Both the position numbers and the translations under genes were made by a program. From positions 3,428-33,595 of IMG/VR virus record IMGVR_UViG_3300000116_000094: 30,168 nucleotides of DNA. One strand, written 5' to 3'. The number at the start of each line of letters is the position of its first letter. Position 1 is the stretch's first letter. A model generated the notes under the pieces. It searched no databases. It was not told where the DNA came from and was given only the letters and a program-made list of their open reading frames with translations. This document shows, piece by piece, positions 6,659-15,472 of the stretch. This stretch comes from a virus.

Positions 6659-8367
6659 ACAGATAATCTACTAAATCCTTTAACTTTTTCAAATTTCAAA
6701 ACATTCAAAAACTTATCTTTCATACCTTCCTTATGAGATATAACAAACACATTTGCACCTTTGAGAACAAATCGTATTATTTTCATAAACTCATCAGTGC
6801 CAAATCCATCTAATGAAGAGTCAAAAGTTTCATCAAAAATAAGAATATTGCAATTGAGAGAATTTTTTATCTTAGCAACCTCTCTCCAAGTAAACAACAA
6901 TGCAAGATCAATACGCATCTTTTCGCCTTCGCTGAATGATGCATATGAAAAATCTTCATGTATAGGAGATTCAATAGACTCATTAAATTCCTCATCCAGA
7001 CGGAAGTTAATATAAAACTCCATCATTTGAAGGTAACGATTTGCTTCTTGATTAATTAGAGGCAAATATTTTTTAATAACTTGGGTCTTAACGCCACCAT
7101 CTTTAAGAAGATCAGAAATAAACGCATAGTTAATTAACTGATTCTTTTTACTATCAGATTCTAAAATAGCAACGCTAAGTTTATCTTGTAGTTCTGCTAA
7201 CTTCTCATGTTCAGTATTCTTTTTTGCACGTCTATCGGCAACAGTTTGAATTTCTTGTTCAAAATCTCGGACTTGTCGCTGATATCCAGAGATTTGAGTA
7301 TTGATTTGAGAAATTTCATGCGTTAGTCGAGTTACCTCTTTAGAAACTGTGGAGAAGTGACGCTCTCGGACTTCTTCTTCTTTAATTGCCTGCTCTAGTT
7401 CCTTATACCCAGATTGCAACTCTTTCGCTTTATTTTGAGCGTCGTCAACTTTATTTATTCTAAAGTCCTCTTCTATGGGTTGTGTGCAGGTAGGACAAAC
7501 CGTATTCTCTGTGAAGAATTTGTGATCATCAATAATAGAAGATACCTTTTGAGATATCTTACCCTTAAGATTACCAAGTTTTCTCAATTTTACTGACGCA
7601 CCAGAATATTTTTCAAGTTCTTTTCTTGCATCTAGCAATTGATTCTCATTTTCAAGAGCATCTTTTAGGAGAGAATCTTGAGTATTAGTCAAGACTTTAA
7701 TTTGATCCAATTTAATATTTACATCTTCAGCAGCAAGTCGTTCAATTTCTTCAATAAACTCATGCTGCATATGAACCTTTTCATTAAGAGATTCTTTTTT
7801 AAGTTCTACAATTTTAACATCATCGCGTATATCTTTAACGTTATTCTTTAAAACCTGATTCATAGAAGAGAAAATTTTAATATCTAATAAGTCCTCAATA
7901 ACTTCCCTCCTAGATGAAGCAGAAAGTTGCATAAAAGGTACAAAGTTACTACTACCAAGAATTACAATTTGAGTAAATGATTTATAATTCATTTTGAGAA
8001 CTGCACTCTCAAACCAAGTCTGCTGATCTTTAGCGGCAGCATCAGAATTTAACAATTCATTATTTTTATAAATTTGAAATATTGATGGTTTAATTCCCCT
8101 AACAATCTTCCACTCAACTTTGCCAATTTTAAACTCAATTTCAACTAAACATTCTTTTTCATTGGTCGAATTGATTAATTGTGGTTTATTTACTCCACGA
8201 TAAGATTTACCAAATAAAGAAAAAGTTAATGCATCAAGCATTGTACTTTTTCCAGCACCGTTATTCCCAACAATTAACGTTGTAGAAGATGTATTAAAAT
8301 TTATCTCTGTGAATTGATTTCCTGTGCTTAGAAAGTTTTTATAGCGAAGTTTTTCAAATAAAATCAT
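6655..8367 (-). CDS. 46: Recombination endonuclease subunit gp46 (Rad50-like SMC ATPase)
   Basis: ATPase half of the gp46/gp47 complex, which resects DNA ends for recombination-dependent replication and host DNA degradation. The 570-residue translation has Walker A GNNGAGKS at 34-41, long coiled-coil arms around a zinc hook CPTC at 291-294, the ABC signature SFSEGEKM at 477-484 and Walker B ILIFDE at 508-513. T4 gp46 is 560 residues, so it is full length. The start overlaps the stop of the small upstream gene (TAATG). It pairs with gp47 two genes upstream, the usual phage arrangement. Confidence 0.97.
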   Translation of the reverse strand: MILFEKLRYKNFLSTGNQFTEINFNTSSTTLIVGNNGAGKSTMLDALTFSLFGKSYRGVNKPQLINSTNEKECLVEIEFKIGKVEWKIVRGIKPSIFQIYKNNELLNSDAAAKDQQTWFESAVLKMNYKSFTQIVILGSSNFVPFMQLSASSRREVIEDLLDIKIFSSMNQVLKNNVKDIRDDVKIVELKKESLNEKVHMQHEFIEEIERLAAEDVNIKLDQIKVLTNTQDSLLKDALENENQLLDARKELEKYSGASVKLRKLGNLKGKISQKVSSIIDDHKFFTENTVCPTCTQPIEEDFRINKVDDAQNKAKELQSGYKELEQAIKEEEVRERHFSTVSKEVTRLTHEISQINTQISGYQRQVRDFEQEIQTVADRRAKKNTEHEKLAELQDKLSVAILESDSKKNQLINYAFISDLLKDGGVKTQVIKKYLPLINQEANRYLQMMEFYINFRLDEEFNESIESPIHEDFSYASFSEGEKMRIDLALLFTWREVAKIKNSLNCNILIFDETFDSSLDGFGTDEFMKIIRFVLKGANVFVISHKEGMKDKFLNVLKFEKVKGFSRLSV

Positions 8368-8624
8368 TAGTTCTCTGGAGGTATTACAAGATCATTTTTA
8401 GTTATTATGGCATATTGATACTCCTGCATTTCACAAGTACTTACTATCAATTCATCATCAACTTCAACAACTGAAAGTTCTGTATATAATTTATCCTCTA
8501 ACATCATACAGAATCTTTTGGCATCATCTTCTCCCTCGAATATATAAAGAATTTCATCTCCATTTGCATCGGTAACAGAATATGCACCTTCTTTTTCAGA
8601 ACCTGATAATGTGAGTATAAACAT
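8367..8624 (-). CDS. Small conserved-position protein between gp47 and gp46
   Basis: An 85-residue acidic protein starting MFILTLSGSEKEGAYSVTD. I do not recognise a domain. The alternating beta-like pattern (FILTLSG, YSVTDANGDEILYIF, VVEVDDELIVSTCE) suggests a small beta-rich fold. It is fitted into the operon: its ATG is one base after the gp47 stop and its stop overlaps the gp46 start. A role with the gp46/47 nuclease is possible by position only. Confidence 0.75.
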   Translation of the reverse strand: MFILTLSGSEKEGAYSVTDANGDEILYIFEGEDDAKRFCMMLEDKLYTELSVVEVDDELIVSTCEMQEYQYAIITKNDLVIPPEN

Positions 8625-8625
8625 T

Positions 8626-9669
8626 TCAAATTATCTCACATGCTTCTCGGTAAACTTCATGAATCAATTTGCTAATTTCAGATTTATTTATCTTTTGATC
8701 AGACTCTTCAACATACTTAGTTAAGATAGAAACTGTATCTTCAGATTCTGGATCATACTTATCAAGATCAACTACGTCACCAACATTCAATTCAACAATA
8801 TTTAATTCTGCAATATTGGAATCAAGTAATTTATCTACAAACTTATTGTATTTTTTAGAATCAGTTTTTTTATGTACAAATAATTTGACAATTTTACCTA
8901 CATACGGTCTACTATCAAATGTTTGATATGGAGTATCTTCATAGTAAATACTATCATACATTGTGTATGGGTTATTTACTGGTTCTAACTCATGTGACTC
9001 CGTATCAAAAATATGGAATCCTCTATCATCTCCCATATCATTAGAGTAAATCTCATATGGATTACCTAAGTAGAAGACTTGTCCATCGGACGATCTAGTG
9101 TGATAGTGACCAGAGAAGACTTGCTTGAAGTTCTTAAATAGTTTGCCATCAAGACCCTCCGCCATGATGTGTCCACGATTAGCTGGATATCCATTAAGTT
9201 CAAGGTGCCCCATCGCGTGTACGCCAGAGAAATCTTTGACAGATTGGAAAGTATTCTGATAGTTCTCTTCATTAATCCATGGAACAAATAATACGGGTAG
9301 TTTACCAATTTTTACTTCAGTTGGTTCCGAATATACAACAACATTTTCATATTCTCGTAAAAGTAAATCAACTGCATTTACTGAATTTGTATTTTTATAA
9401 TATGCAGTATGATTACCAACAATAGTATGAACCTTTACTCCCATTTTAGCAAGACGATCATAATAGTTGTCTTTTGCCCATGCTAAAGCAGAAAAATCAA
9501 TACCTTTCCTACTATCAAATGTATCACCCATATCAACTACAACTTTAATATCTTCTTTTTCTAAGGTGGGAAAAAAGATATCATTATAAAATTTTAAAAA
9601 ATAATCATGAAATAGTTTTGAGTTTTTACGAGCACCAAAATGTTGATCTGTAATTATTGCTACTTTCAT
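8626..9669 (-). CDS. 47: Recombination endonuclease subunit gp47 (Mre11-like)
   Basis: Nuclease half of the gp46/gp47 complex. The 347-residue protein shows the calcineurin-type phosphoesterase motifs in order: D8-Q-H10, DMGD at 46-49, GNH at 85-87, a His pair in HAMGHLELNG near 151-155, and GHYH at 187-190. T4 gp47 is 339 residues. The start ATG overlaps the gp55 stop (TAATG), tying late sigma factor and recombination nuclease into one message. Confidence 0.97.
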   Translation of the reverse strand: MKVAIITDQHFGARKNSKLFHDYFLKFYNDIFFPTLEKEDIKVVVDMGDTFDSRKGIDFSALAWAKDNYYDRLAKMGVKVHTIVGNHTAYYKNTNSVNAVDLLLREYENVVVYSEPTEVKIGKLPVLFVPWINEENYQNTFQSVKDFSGVHAMGHLELNGYPANRGHIMAEGLDGKLFKNFKQVFSGHYHTRSSDGQVFYLGNPYEIYSNDMGDDRGFHIFDTESHELEPVNNPYTMYDSIYYEDTPYQTFDSRPYVGKIVKLFVHKKTDSKKYNKFVDKLLDSNIAELNIVELNVGDVVDLDKYDPESEDTVSILTKYVEESDQKINKSEISKLIHEVYREACEII

Positions 9670-10148
9670 TAATATCTAGATTTATTATGTACAGCATCCT
9701 TAATTTGATTATAGTCTGAATAGTTCAAACCGTCAATTTGATTGTCATCAAAAAAGACTTCATCATAACCAGTCTTCTCTAGAATTTTATTTTTAATCTC
9801 CAGTTGTTTCTTTTCTTTTTGTATACGACGTAAAAATGCATAGTAAATAATTTGCGTAAAATATGCAAATGGATTCTGAGACTTCTTGGGATCAAAATTA
9901 TGAATATATTGAACACAATTTTCAATACCATCAGAAATCATATCATCCTTAAAGATATAATTTACAAAATTTGGTTTAAATGATAAATGTGTTGCAATTT
10001 TTAAAAAACACTCCCCAAGATAATTTGTAATGCGGGGTTTTGGTTCAGATCGTATCTCTGCCAACTCCACACTGTCCCTATATTCAATTAGAGCAGCTAA
10101 AAATTCTTTATTGTTTACGTAATGTACAGATCGCTTTACTTTACTCAT
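9669..10148 (-). CDS. 55: Late-transcription sigma factor gp55
   Basis: Divergent sigma factor that directs host RNA polymerase to late promoters. The translation from 10148 starts MSKVKRSVHYVNNKEFLAAL, which lines up without gaps with the T4 start as I remember it ([20 protein letters not shown]), and continues with DGIENCVQYIHNFDPKKSQNPFAYFTQI, the sigma region 2 core. The alternative start at 10166 adds MPPIGP, lacks a ribosome site, and is absent from the T4 alignment; a TTGGA precedes the chosen ATG. The product is 159 residues against 185 in T4. Its expected targets, ATAAATA elements, occur seven or more times in this window. Confidence 0.93.
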   Translation of the reverse strand: MSKVKRSVHYVNNKEFLAALIEYRDSVELAEIRSEPKPRITNYLGECFLKIATHLSFKPNFVNYIFKDDMISDGIENCVQYIHNFDPKKSQNPFAYFTQIIYYAFLRRIQKEKKQLEIKNKILEKTGYDEVFFDDNQIDGLNYSDYNQIKDAVHNKSRY

Positions 10149-10192
10149 GGGTCCAATAGGAGGCATTTTACTATAATTCTATCAATACATAA

Positions 10193-10201
10193 ATTATACC
10201 A
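10193..10201 (-). promoter_or_regulatory. Extended -10 promoter for gp55
   Basis: On the minus strand TGGTATAAT, a perfect TATAAT with an extended TGn, lies 45 bases before the gp55 start. No good -35 box is found at 16-18 bases upstream, which extended -10 promoters can lack. It would allow gp55, gp47 and gp46 to be made by host polymerase before late genes. Confidence 0.55.
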
Positions 10202-10288
10202 CTATTACTAGTATTTAAACAGCTTGACAGTAATGACGGATACCTGTACAATTACCTTTGTGGAGGTTCATAGGGATAGCTTAGATAC

Positions 10289-10696
10289 TTAGCTTTCTTT
10301 AAATAGTCTCTCTAAGATCTCTTTGGTATCTTGTACATTACCGATTCTACCCATCTGTCTATTTATTTTAGTTCTGTATCCAGTAGGATCTTCTTTATCA
10401 GTAAAGTCTTTTGACTCTCGCATCCAAGATTGATACATCATTATCATTTCAATATCTCTAGATTCACTCATAGTAATAATATCTTTCATATCAATAATGA
10501 ACATATCATCTTTAGTTGTCTTTAACCAAGGTTCCAATTTATATCCAGTATTAGAACCTCTAATTTTAACTTCAGAAAAAGTAATAGGATTTGATACTAA
10601 TAAAAAAGTAGTATCCTCTTCATTACAAGGAGACACCTTTGAAAATATTTCCTCACCTGTTTTTAATTTTATTGTTGCGTAGAAATCATCTTCCAT
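10289..10696 (-). CDS. Conserved phage protein, possible Sm/Lsm-like fold
   Basis: A 135-residue protein between UvsW and gp55. The N-terminal half (ATIKLKTGEEIFSKVSPCN, then FLLVSNPITFSE) has the strand pattern and the NP turn seen in Sm/Lsm-like small beta barrels; this fold guess is mine and weak. Residues 75-105 are methionine-rich and helical. The ORF starts 4 bases after the uvsW stop, so it is translated from the same message. About 140 bases without a gene follow it, up to gp55. Function not known. Confidence 0.75.
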   Translation of the reverse strand: MEDDFYATIKLKTGEEIFSKVSPCNEEDTTFLLVSNPITFSEVKIRGSNTGYKLEPWLKTTKDDMFIIDMKDIITMSESRDIEMIMMYQSWMRESKDFTDKEDPTGYRTKINRQMGRIGNVQDTKEILERLFKES

Positions 10697-10700
10697 TTAT

Positions 10701-12173
10701 CTATACCTTTAGATTAACATTTATTATGTCGTAATTAAATTGTTCTTCATTGTATACTTTTATTCGTTCAATTAAATGATTTAATGTATAATTTCTTCTT
10801 GAGTTGTGAGTACAATCATCAGATATATCATATAGCATTGCTTTAGTCTTGTTTTTACCTTTTCTCAAGACTCTTCCAATAGATTGTAAGTTTCTTATTC
10901 TGGATTTGCTAGGTGATGCAAAAACTACGTTGTGTAGGTTTCTTATATTTATTCCAGTAGAAAACACACCATAAGATGCAACAATAATTGCATCACTTTC
11001 TCTTTCGGTAATTTCTCTTACAAGTTCCCTTTCTGAAGTATTCACACCACCATGTACAAAAAACACTTTCCTATTATTTTTTTTAGAAGAATTAATCATC
11101 TCATAAAGAGGTTTGCCATGAGTTTCAACTCTTGAAAATAATATAAGAGTATTACCTTTTAAATCTAATGCCAAGTTCTTAATAAAATTATTTCTTTTTT
11201 CATGGGTTATTATAAATTGGACTTCATCTTCATAGGTTGCAAATAATTGAGGATTATGTTTTAATACTAGACAGGTAATATCTAACTTTGACAAATGACC
11301 TTGAGCCATAAGTTCAGCAGTTCTAATAATTTTATATGATGGTCCAAATAAACCTTCAAGAACCCACTTATGGGTTTGAGTTCCATCTAAAGTACCAGTA
11401 AATCCAAATCTATATTTGGCATGATGAAGTTTAGTCATTATAGATATTAACGACTTACTTTTAAATAAGTGTGCTTCGTCACCTATTATCACTTCATAAT
11501 CTTCAAAAAATGATCTGTCCAGTTTATAGATTGATTGCCAAGTTGTAATAGTTACGGGAGCATCAGTATTTTTTTCTCTTCCCGAATAAATCTTGTGACA
11601 ATATGACTCAGAATCCCAACCATAATCTTGAAAATCTTTATACATCTGCTCTACAAGAGATGTCGTTGGAACAACTAAGAGAATTTTTTTCTTTTTATCT
11701 GAGTAATATCGAACTACTGAATAAATCATCAATGATTTGCCTGAGGCAGTCGGTGATATCAATAGTTTTCTATTATGTTTTAAAGCATCATATACTCCAT
11801 CAATCTGATAGTCTCTGGGACTAATAGATGTAATAGAATTGATATAATCTTTAACACCTTCTTTTGATATATTATCGTTAGACTCAAAAGGCATTCCATA
11901 GAATTTATTATCTGCAAAAGCATAAGAATAATTATAATTCTCACAAAATGATATAAGTTTATCTAATAGACCAACATATAGTTGCTTAGATCTCATATCA
12001 AATAAATGAATCTCACCATTCCAATTTCTACCTCTGTATTGAGGCATAAATTTTGCATTTGGCACTTCAAATTTAAAGTGGTCTCTTAATTCATATTCGA
12101 TATGAGGTTCGCATGATATTTTTAAAAATACCTCATTTGATTTTTGAATAGTAACATCATTAATATTATCCAT
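10701..12173 (-). CDS. uvsW: RNA-DNA and DNA-DNA helicase UvsW
   Basis: Superfamily 2 helicase that unwinds R-loops and branched DNA, shutting off origin replication and driving recombination-dependent replication in T4. In the 490-residue product (T4 503), PRDYQ at 119-123 is the Q-like motif, Walker A SPTASGKS at 140-147, the DEAH box at 232-235, the SAT-like FGFTGTLDG motif III region follows, and QSIGRVLRKG is motif VI. The N-terminal 100 residues match the small substrate-binding domain position. It overlaps the uvsY stop by 8 bases. Confidence 0.95.
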   Translation of the reverse strand: MDNINDVTIQKSNEVFLKISCEPHIEYELRDHFKFEVPNAKFMPQYRGRNWNGEIHLFDMRSKQLYVGLLDKLISFCENYNYSYAFADNKFYGMPFESNDNISKEGVKDYINSITSISPRDYQIDGVYDALKHNRKLLISPTASGKSLMIYSVVRYYSDKKKKILLVVPTTSLVEQMYKDFQDYGWDSESYCHKIYSGREKNTDAPVTITTWQSIYKLDRSFFEDYEVIIGDEAHLFKSKSLISIMTKLHHAKYRFGFTGTLDGTQTHKWVLEGLFGPSYKIIRTAELMAQGHLSKLDITCLVLKHNPQLFATYEDEVQFIITHEKRNNFIKNLALDLKGNTLILFSRVETHGKPLYEMINSSKKNNRKVFFVHGGVNTSERELVREITERESDAIIVASYGVFSTGINIRNLHNVVFASPSKSRIRNLQSIGRVLRKGKNKTKAMLYDISDDCTHNSRRNYTLNHLIERIKVYNEEQFNYDIINVNLKV

Positions 12174-12600
12174 ATCCTGCCTGGAATTTTAGGAAATCTA
12201 TAGCATTCTTGATTTGATAAGTTCTATTGTGAATTACCTTTAAAATACTGTCCAAATAATTTAAAGTAACATCATAATATTCAACCTTCAAACTTATTTG
12301 TGATAATTTATCGTCTGCATCAAGATATTTTTGAAGAGTATCTTTATCTCTTATTTTTTTGGGGAATGGGTTATCGACATATATGTCAGGATCCGCTTTA
12401 CCAGTAAAGTATTCGTATCTTTCATGTCTAACATTTTTACGGGATTGTTCTGCTCTTTTTTTGAGAAGAATTGTTGCATTGTAAATCTCAAAATATTTAG
12501 CATGCAATGTGGGGACTTTTATTGACTCATTATGTAGATTATCCATATCAATGTGAGAATCTTTCTCCCACATTTTTTGAATACTATCAAGATCGATCAT
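12166..12600 (-). CDS. uvsY: Recombination mediator UvsY
   Basis: Loads the UvsX recombinase on gp32-covered single-stranded DNA. The 144-residue protein (T4 137) keeps the family layout: an N-terminal MW.KDS.ID pattern, a basic middle with YEYFTGKADPDIY (T4 has DYYSGRGDGDEF), and a C-terminal helical oligomerisation part ending AIDFLKFQAG. The start overlaps the gp3 stop (ATGA). Its place between gp3 and uvsW is typical of cyanophages. Confidence 0.9.
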   Translation of the reverse strand: MIDLDSIQKMWEKDSHIDMDNLHNESIKVPTLHAKYFEIYNATILLKKRAEQSRKNVRHERYEYFTGKADPDIYVDNPFPKKIRDKDTLQKYLDADDKLSQISLKVEYYDVTLNYLDSILKVIHNRTYQIKNAIDFLKFQAGYG

Positions 12601-13160
12601 AAAGGGTTTCCTGTAGGGGTTACTATGTTGTAGATAGTATACTTGAATGCTACCTCAGCAGTAAAGTATCGAGTTTCTTCAGATGTTGCATCAAATTCTA
12701 AATCTGATAAGTCATATGGGAACATGTCCTCAAATACAACTTCAAATTGAACTCTATTATTACTATTAACTACTTGCAAAGTTCCATCTGAATATATGTT
12801 CATTGAGTTACTTTCATATCCAATATTATTTTTTGTCTCAGATTGTAAATCAAAGATTTCATTTAAAGACTCTGGATATCCAAGACCTCTCATCCAGTTT
12901 TGTATTTGCATATAATTCTCAAGATTTTCATCTACAAGAAATCTTAATGTAAAATCATTAAAAGAAATCTTATCTCCTGGAATATCTATATTTTTTAAAT
13001 ATGTTGGTTGTTCTGTAACACCCAAATTCATTCCTGGAATATTTGCAGAATTTGCGAAGAAGGATACTTTTCTTGCTCGATTTAATGTAAATCTAAATCC
13101 AACAGAAGATAAAAAATTTCTATTCTGAACTTGATTTGAATATGCATTTCCAGTTGTCAT
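12597..13160 (-). CDS. 3: Tail completion and sheath stabiliser protein gp3
   Basis: Caps the tail tube and sheath at the end joined to the neck. The 187-residue product (T4 176) begins with MTTGNAYSNQVQNRNFLSSVGF and contains RARKVSFFANSANIPG, the tube-like fold start it shares with gp19-type proteins, and YMQIQNWMRGLGYPES in the middle. The start overlaps the upstream stop (TAATG) and its stop overlaps uvsY. Identification rests on these motifs and gene order. Confidence 0.85.
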   Translation of the reverse strand: MTTGNAYSNQVQNRNFLSSVGFRFTLNRARKVSFFANSANIPGMNLGVTEQPTYLKNIDIPGDKISFNDFTLRFLVDENLENYMQIQNWMRGLGYPESLNEIFDLQSETKNNIGYESNSMNIYSDGTLQVVNSNNRVQFEVVFEDMFPYDLSDLEFDATSEETRYFTAEVAFKYTIYNIVTPTGNPL

Positions 13161-13945
13161 TAGATAACCTTTTCTAATTTGTTTATAAAATACTTACCAA
13201 TTTCTTGATAGTATTTTGGTTTGGGGTGATAACTATAATTATTTAATAATCCATTGCTAGTGCAGTATTCAAAATCGTTTACTGATAATAATGGTTTATT
13301 GATGTTATTATCCTTCCTATGAACATTTGCTACAACTGATACAAGAGATCTATTTTTATTACCAATATCAAAAAAGTTATTTGGTTTAATTTTGTAATCA
13401 TATGAACCGAGTGTATCATACCAATAATTTTGTACACCAAACAATTTAAAAAATTGATTCCAATGCAATATTTCTAATTCTAATTCTTTTAATCTCATTG
13501 ATTCATTGTATGAATATTTATCAAGAGCAAATGCAAATATGTCTTGGTGTGTTCCATATTTGATTAAATCAAAATCTACTTGATTTAATAATATTTTTTC
13601 GTATGTTTCTGTAGAGTTTAACCAAATGTCATATCTATTTAAAGAGGTTGTTCCCCAAAGAACAATAATTTTAGTTTTTTTCTGAAGTAAATTTAAAAAT
13701 TCTTTTGATAAAAAATATCTTTTTGCTAAGCGATATTGTCTGTCATTACTACTCCCATACTCAGCAATATTTTTATGAGTACAATCAAAATGTTCTACAA
13801 CTGATCGTCTCCACCCATTTTGCCAACATATTTTTTCGTCATGCTGAATACGTTCATATTCCCATTCACGCATACCTTCAGAATAACCAGAACCTTCACC
13901 AAATGCCCAACTACAACCTAAAGTTATTAAATGGGGTTTATTCAT
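13160..13945 (-). CDS. SGNH/GDSL-hydrolase-like protein of unknown role
   Basis: A 261-residue protein between the major capsid gene and gp3. Near the N-terminus LGCSWAFGEG resembles SGNH block I (G-x-S-x-x-x-G, Ser12), a later EYGSSNDRQ resembles the G-x-N block, and NYSYHPKPKYYQEIG near the C-terminus gives the final block His. The Asp normally three residues before that His is missing, so catalysis is uncertain. The middle is rich in Asn, Tyr and Lys. An alternative ATG lies 9 bases upstream at 13954; the one at 13945 is preferred because a TTGGA stands at proper distance. A CTAAATA late-like element lies just upstream. It could act on cell-surface acyl or glycan groups, which is speculative. 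Confidence 0.7.
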   Translation of the reverse strand: MNKPHLITLGCSWAFGEGSGYSEGMREWEYERIQHDEKICWQNGWRRSVVEHFDCTHKNIAEYGSSNDRQYRLAKRYFLSKEFLNLLQKKTKIIVLWGTTSLNRYDIWLNSTETYEKILLNQVDFDLIKYGTHQDIFAFALDKYSYNESMRLKELELEILHWNQFFKLFGVQNYWYDTLGSYDYKIKPNNFFDIGNKNRSLVSVVANVHRKDNNINKPLLSVNDFEYCTSNGLLNNYSYHPKPKYYQEIGKYFINKLEKVI

Positions 13946-13965
13946 AATACGCATTCCAATTAAAT

Positions 13966-13973
13966 ATATTTAG
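13966..13973 (-). promoter_or_regulatory. Late-like promoter element for the SGNH-like gene
   Basis: CTAAATAT on the minus strand, 20 to 28 bases before the start codon and directly after the T run of the gp23 terminator. It differs at the first two bases from the TATAAATA core of T4. It would restart transcription for the SGNH-like gene, gp3, uvsY and uvsW. Confidence 0.45.
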
Positions 13974-13975
13974 AC

Positions 13976-14000
13976 AAAAAAAAGACCCCGAAGGGTCTTT
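13976..14000 (-). terminator. Strong intrinsic terminator after gp23
   Basis: On the minus strand AAAGACCC, loop TTCG, GGGTCTTT, then a continuous run of T (eight in total). The TTCG loop is the extra-stable tetraloop type. It ends 26 bases after the gp23 stop codon and would isolate and stabilise the abundant capsid message. Confidence 0.9.
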
Positions 14001-14025
14001 GTGAAGTGATTGGAATATATCCGAC

Positions 14026-15429
14026 TCACATAAGGTTCTTGATTTGAACTCTTCTGTAGTAACGGTTCTGGTTGACCTTGAGGCGTCCCAGTCCTTGATC
14101 GGTTCCTTCTGCGAAGGGGTTTGCAACAAGACCATAACGGGTCTTGAATCCAATTTTTGGTTGGAAGGTGTTTTCTCCAACTGCACGAACCATCTGAAGA
14201 GGAACGTATGGGCAGTAGAAGAGTCCTGCATCGTAAGGTGAGCTACCCTTGTAACCAACAACGTAGTACTGGTTAGCAGCAACGTTAGCGGCGTAAGGAT
14301 CGATGTAGACTCTATACTTACCAAGCAGAACACCAGCGAAGGTGTTGCCAGTGTCATCAACGTTAAGATTAGCGTTGAGTGCTGGGGTGTAGTCGAGTAC
14401 GCCAGCCATAGACAGTGCGGATGCAACGTCGGCGGAGCACATTACGATATTGCCCTTTCCTCTACGAGTTCTTTGTGCAATTGCGTTAGCATCGCGCTCG
14501 ATTTGGAATAGAAGTCCTTTGAACTTCTCAACAGACCAACGACCATTAGAGTCGATGTCAAGGTCAAATACACCAGCAGTAGCAGTGTTTGCTTGAGCAC
14601 CTTGCTCAGCAACCTTGTAGACGGTTCTGATGACTTCGCGGTTGATCTCGGCAAGAATCTCTGTGGAGAGAATGTTTGCGAGTTCTGCTTCAGCGTTCAG
14701 ACCATGGATTGCCTTAAGGTCTTGTGCAAGCTCAAGGCTGTATTCTGCCTTCAGTGCTCTTGACTTGGCTTCAACAAGAACCTTCTCAATAGAGAATGCC
14801 ATCTCGTTGAACTGATTACCATTGCCATTGCCCAGGTTCTCAGCATCGCCAGTTTGCATTCCCTGACCTACGTTGTAGGCGGTAGAGGATGCAGTTCCAA
14901 CAGGGTTGAGGAGACCAGGGTTAGAACCAAACTGACTGGTAGTACCCATACCTGCAACGCCGTCAGAGAATCCTGCGGGTTCGTCAAGGCCATCAGGTTG
15001 TCCAGAGAATGCAGTATCTGCTTCGTTGAACAGTGCTTCGGTTCCGCTCTGATTGGTGTAGCGGGAACGCATTGCAAAGATGAGTCCAGTAGGACCACTC
15101 ATTGGTTGTACGCCTGCGAGGTCGTATGCGACCAGGTTAGGCATAGAGCGTCTGATCAGAGAGATCAGAACGGGGTCGAAACCTGCAACAGGACCACCTG
15201 CTGCAGCACTTCCACCAAAACCGCCTGAAGCACCAGCAGCATTACCTGCATTGGTTGGTGATTCGCTGAGGATTCCGCCTTGGAATGCTTGTTGTTCGCG
15301 GAGGAACTTTTCTTGGTTTTCTAACAGGACTGCGGTTACTGCTCTTCTGTGGTTGTCCTTAATAGGATCGATACCATCATAGTCGAGAAGTGGTGCCCAC
15401 TTTTCCTGCAGATGTTCGGATTGAAACAT
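14026..15429 (-). CDS. 23: Major capsid protein gp23 precursor
   Basis: Forms the hexamers of the head shell (HK97 fold). The 467-residue product (T4 521) starts MFQSEHLQEKWAPLLDYDG and has the typical IRRSMPNLVAYDLAGVQPMSGPTGLIFAMRSRY stretch (cited in parts: RRSMPNLVAYD and VQPMSGPTGLIFAMR). A gp21-type cleavage site (Ile/Leu-x-Glu) is likely at ILSE, after residue 56, as T4 gp23 is cleaved at residue 65. Base composition is clearly richer in G+C than in neighbouring genes, with codon choice typical of a highly expressed gene. It has an AGGT ribosome site but no late element of its own; it is probably read from gp22/gp21 promoters. Confidence 0.97.
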   Translation of the reverse strand: MFQSEHLQEKWAPLLDYDGIDPIKDNHRRAVTAVLLENQEKFLREQQAFQGGILSESPTNAGNAAGASGGFGGSAAAGGPVAGFDPVLISLIRRSMPNLVAYDLAGVQPMSGPTGLIFAMRSRYTNQSGTEALFNEADTAFSGQPDGLDEPAGFSDGVAGMGTTSQFGSNPGLLNPVGTASSTAYNVGQGMQTGDAENLGNGNGNQFNEMAFSIEKVLVEAKSRALKAEYSLELAQDLKAIHGLNAEAELANILSTEILAEINREVIRTVYKVAEQGAQANTATAGVFDLDIDSNGRWSVEKFKGLLFQIERDANAIAQRTRRGKGNIVMCSADVASALSMAGVLDYTPALNANLNVDDTGNTFAGVLLGKYRVYIDPYAANVAANQYYVVGYKGSSPYDAGLFYCPYVPLQMVRAVGENTFQPKIGFKTRYGLVANPFAEGTDQGLGRLKVNQNRYYRRVQIKNLM

Positions 15430-15472
15430 TTGCTTTTACCTAATAGTTTGTTTTGTTTGAATTATGTTAAAT

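Noticed and set aside
10149-10166. gp55 starting at 10166 (MPPIGP extension)
   Set aside because: No ribosome site, and the T4 alignment begins at the second Met; it cannot be fully excluded.
10149-10288. tRNA gene or CRISPR-like repeat in the gap
   Set aside because: No cloverleaf arms and no regularly spaced repeats are visible here or elsewhere in the window.
14854-15382. Plus-strand ORFs opposite gp23
   Set aside because: Shadow frames favoured by the higher G+C of gp23; no promoter, no recognisable domain.
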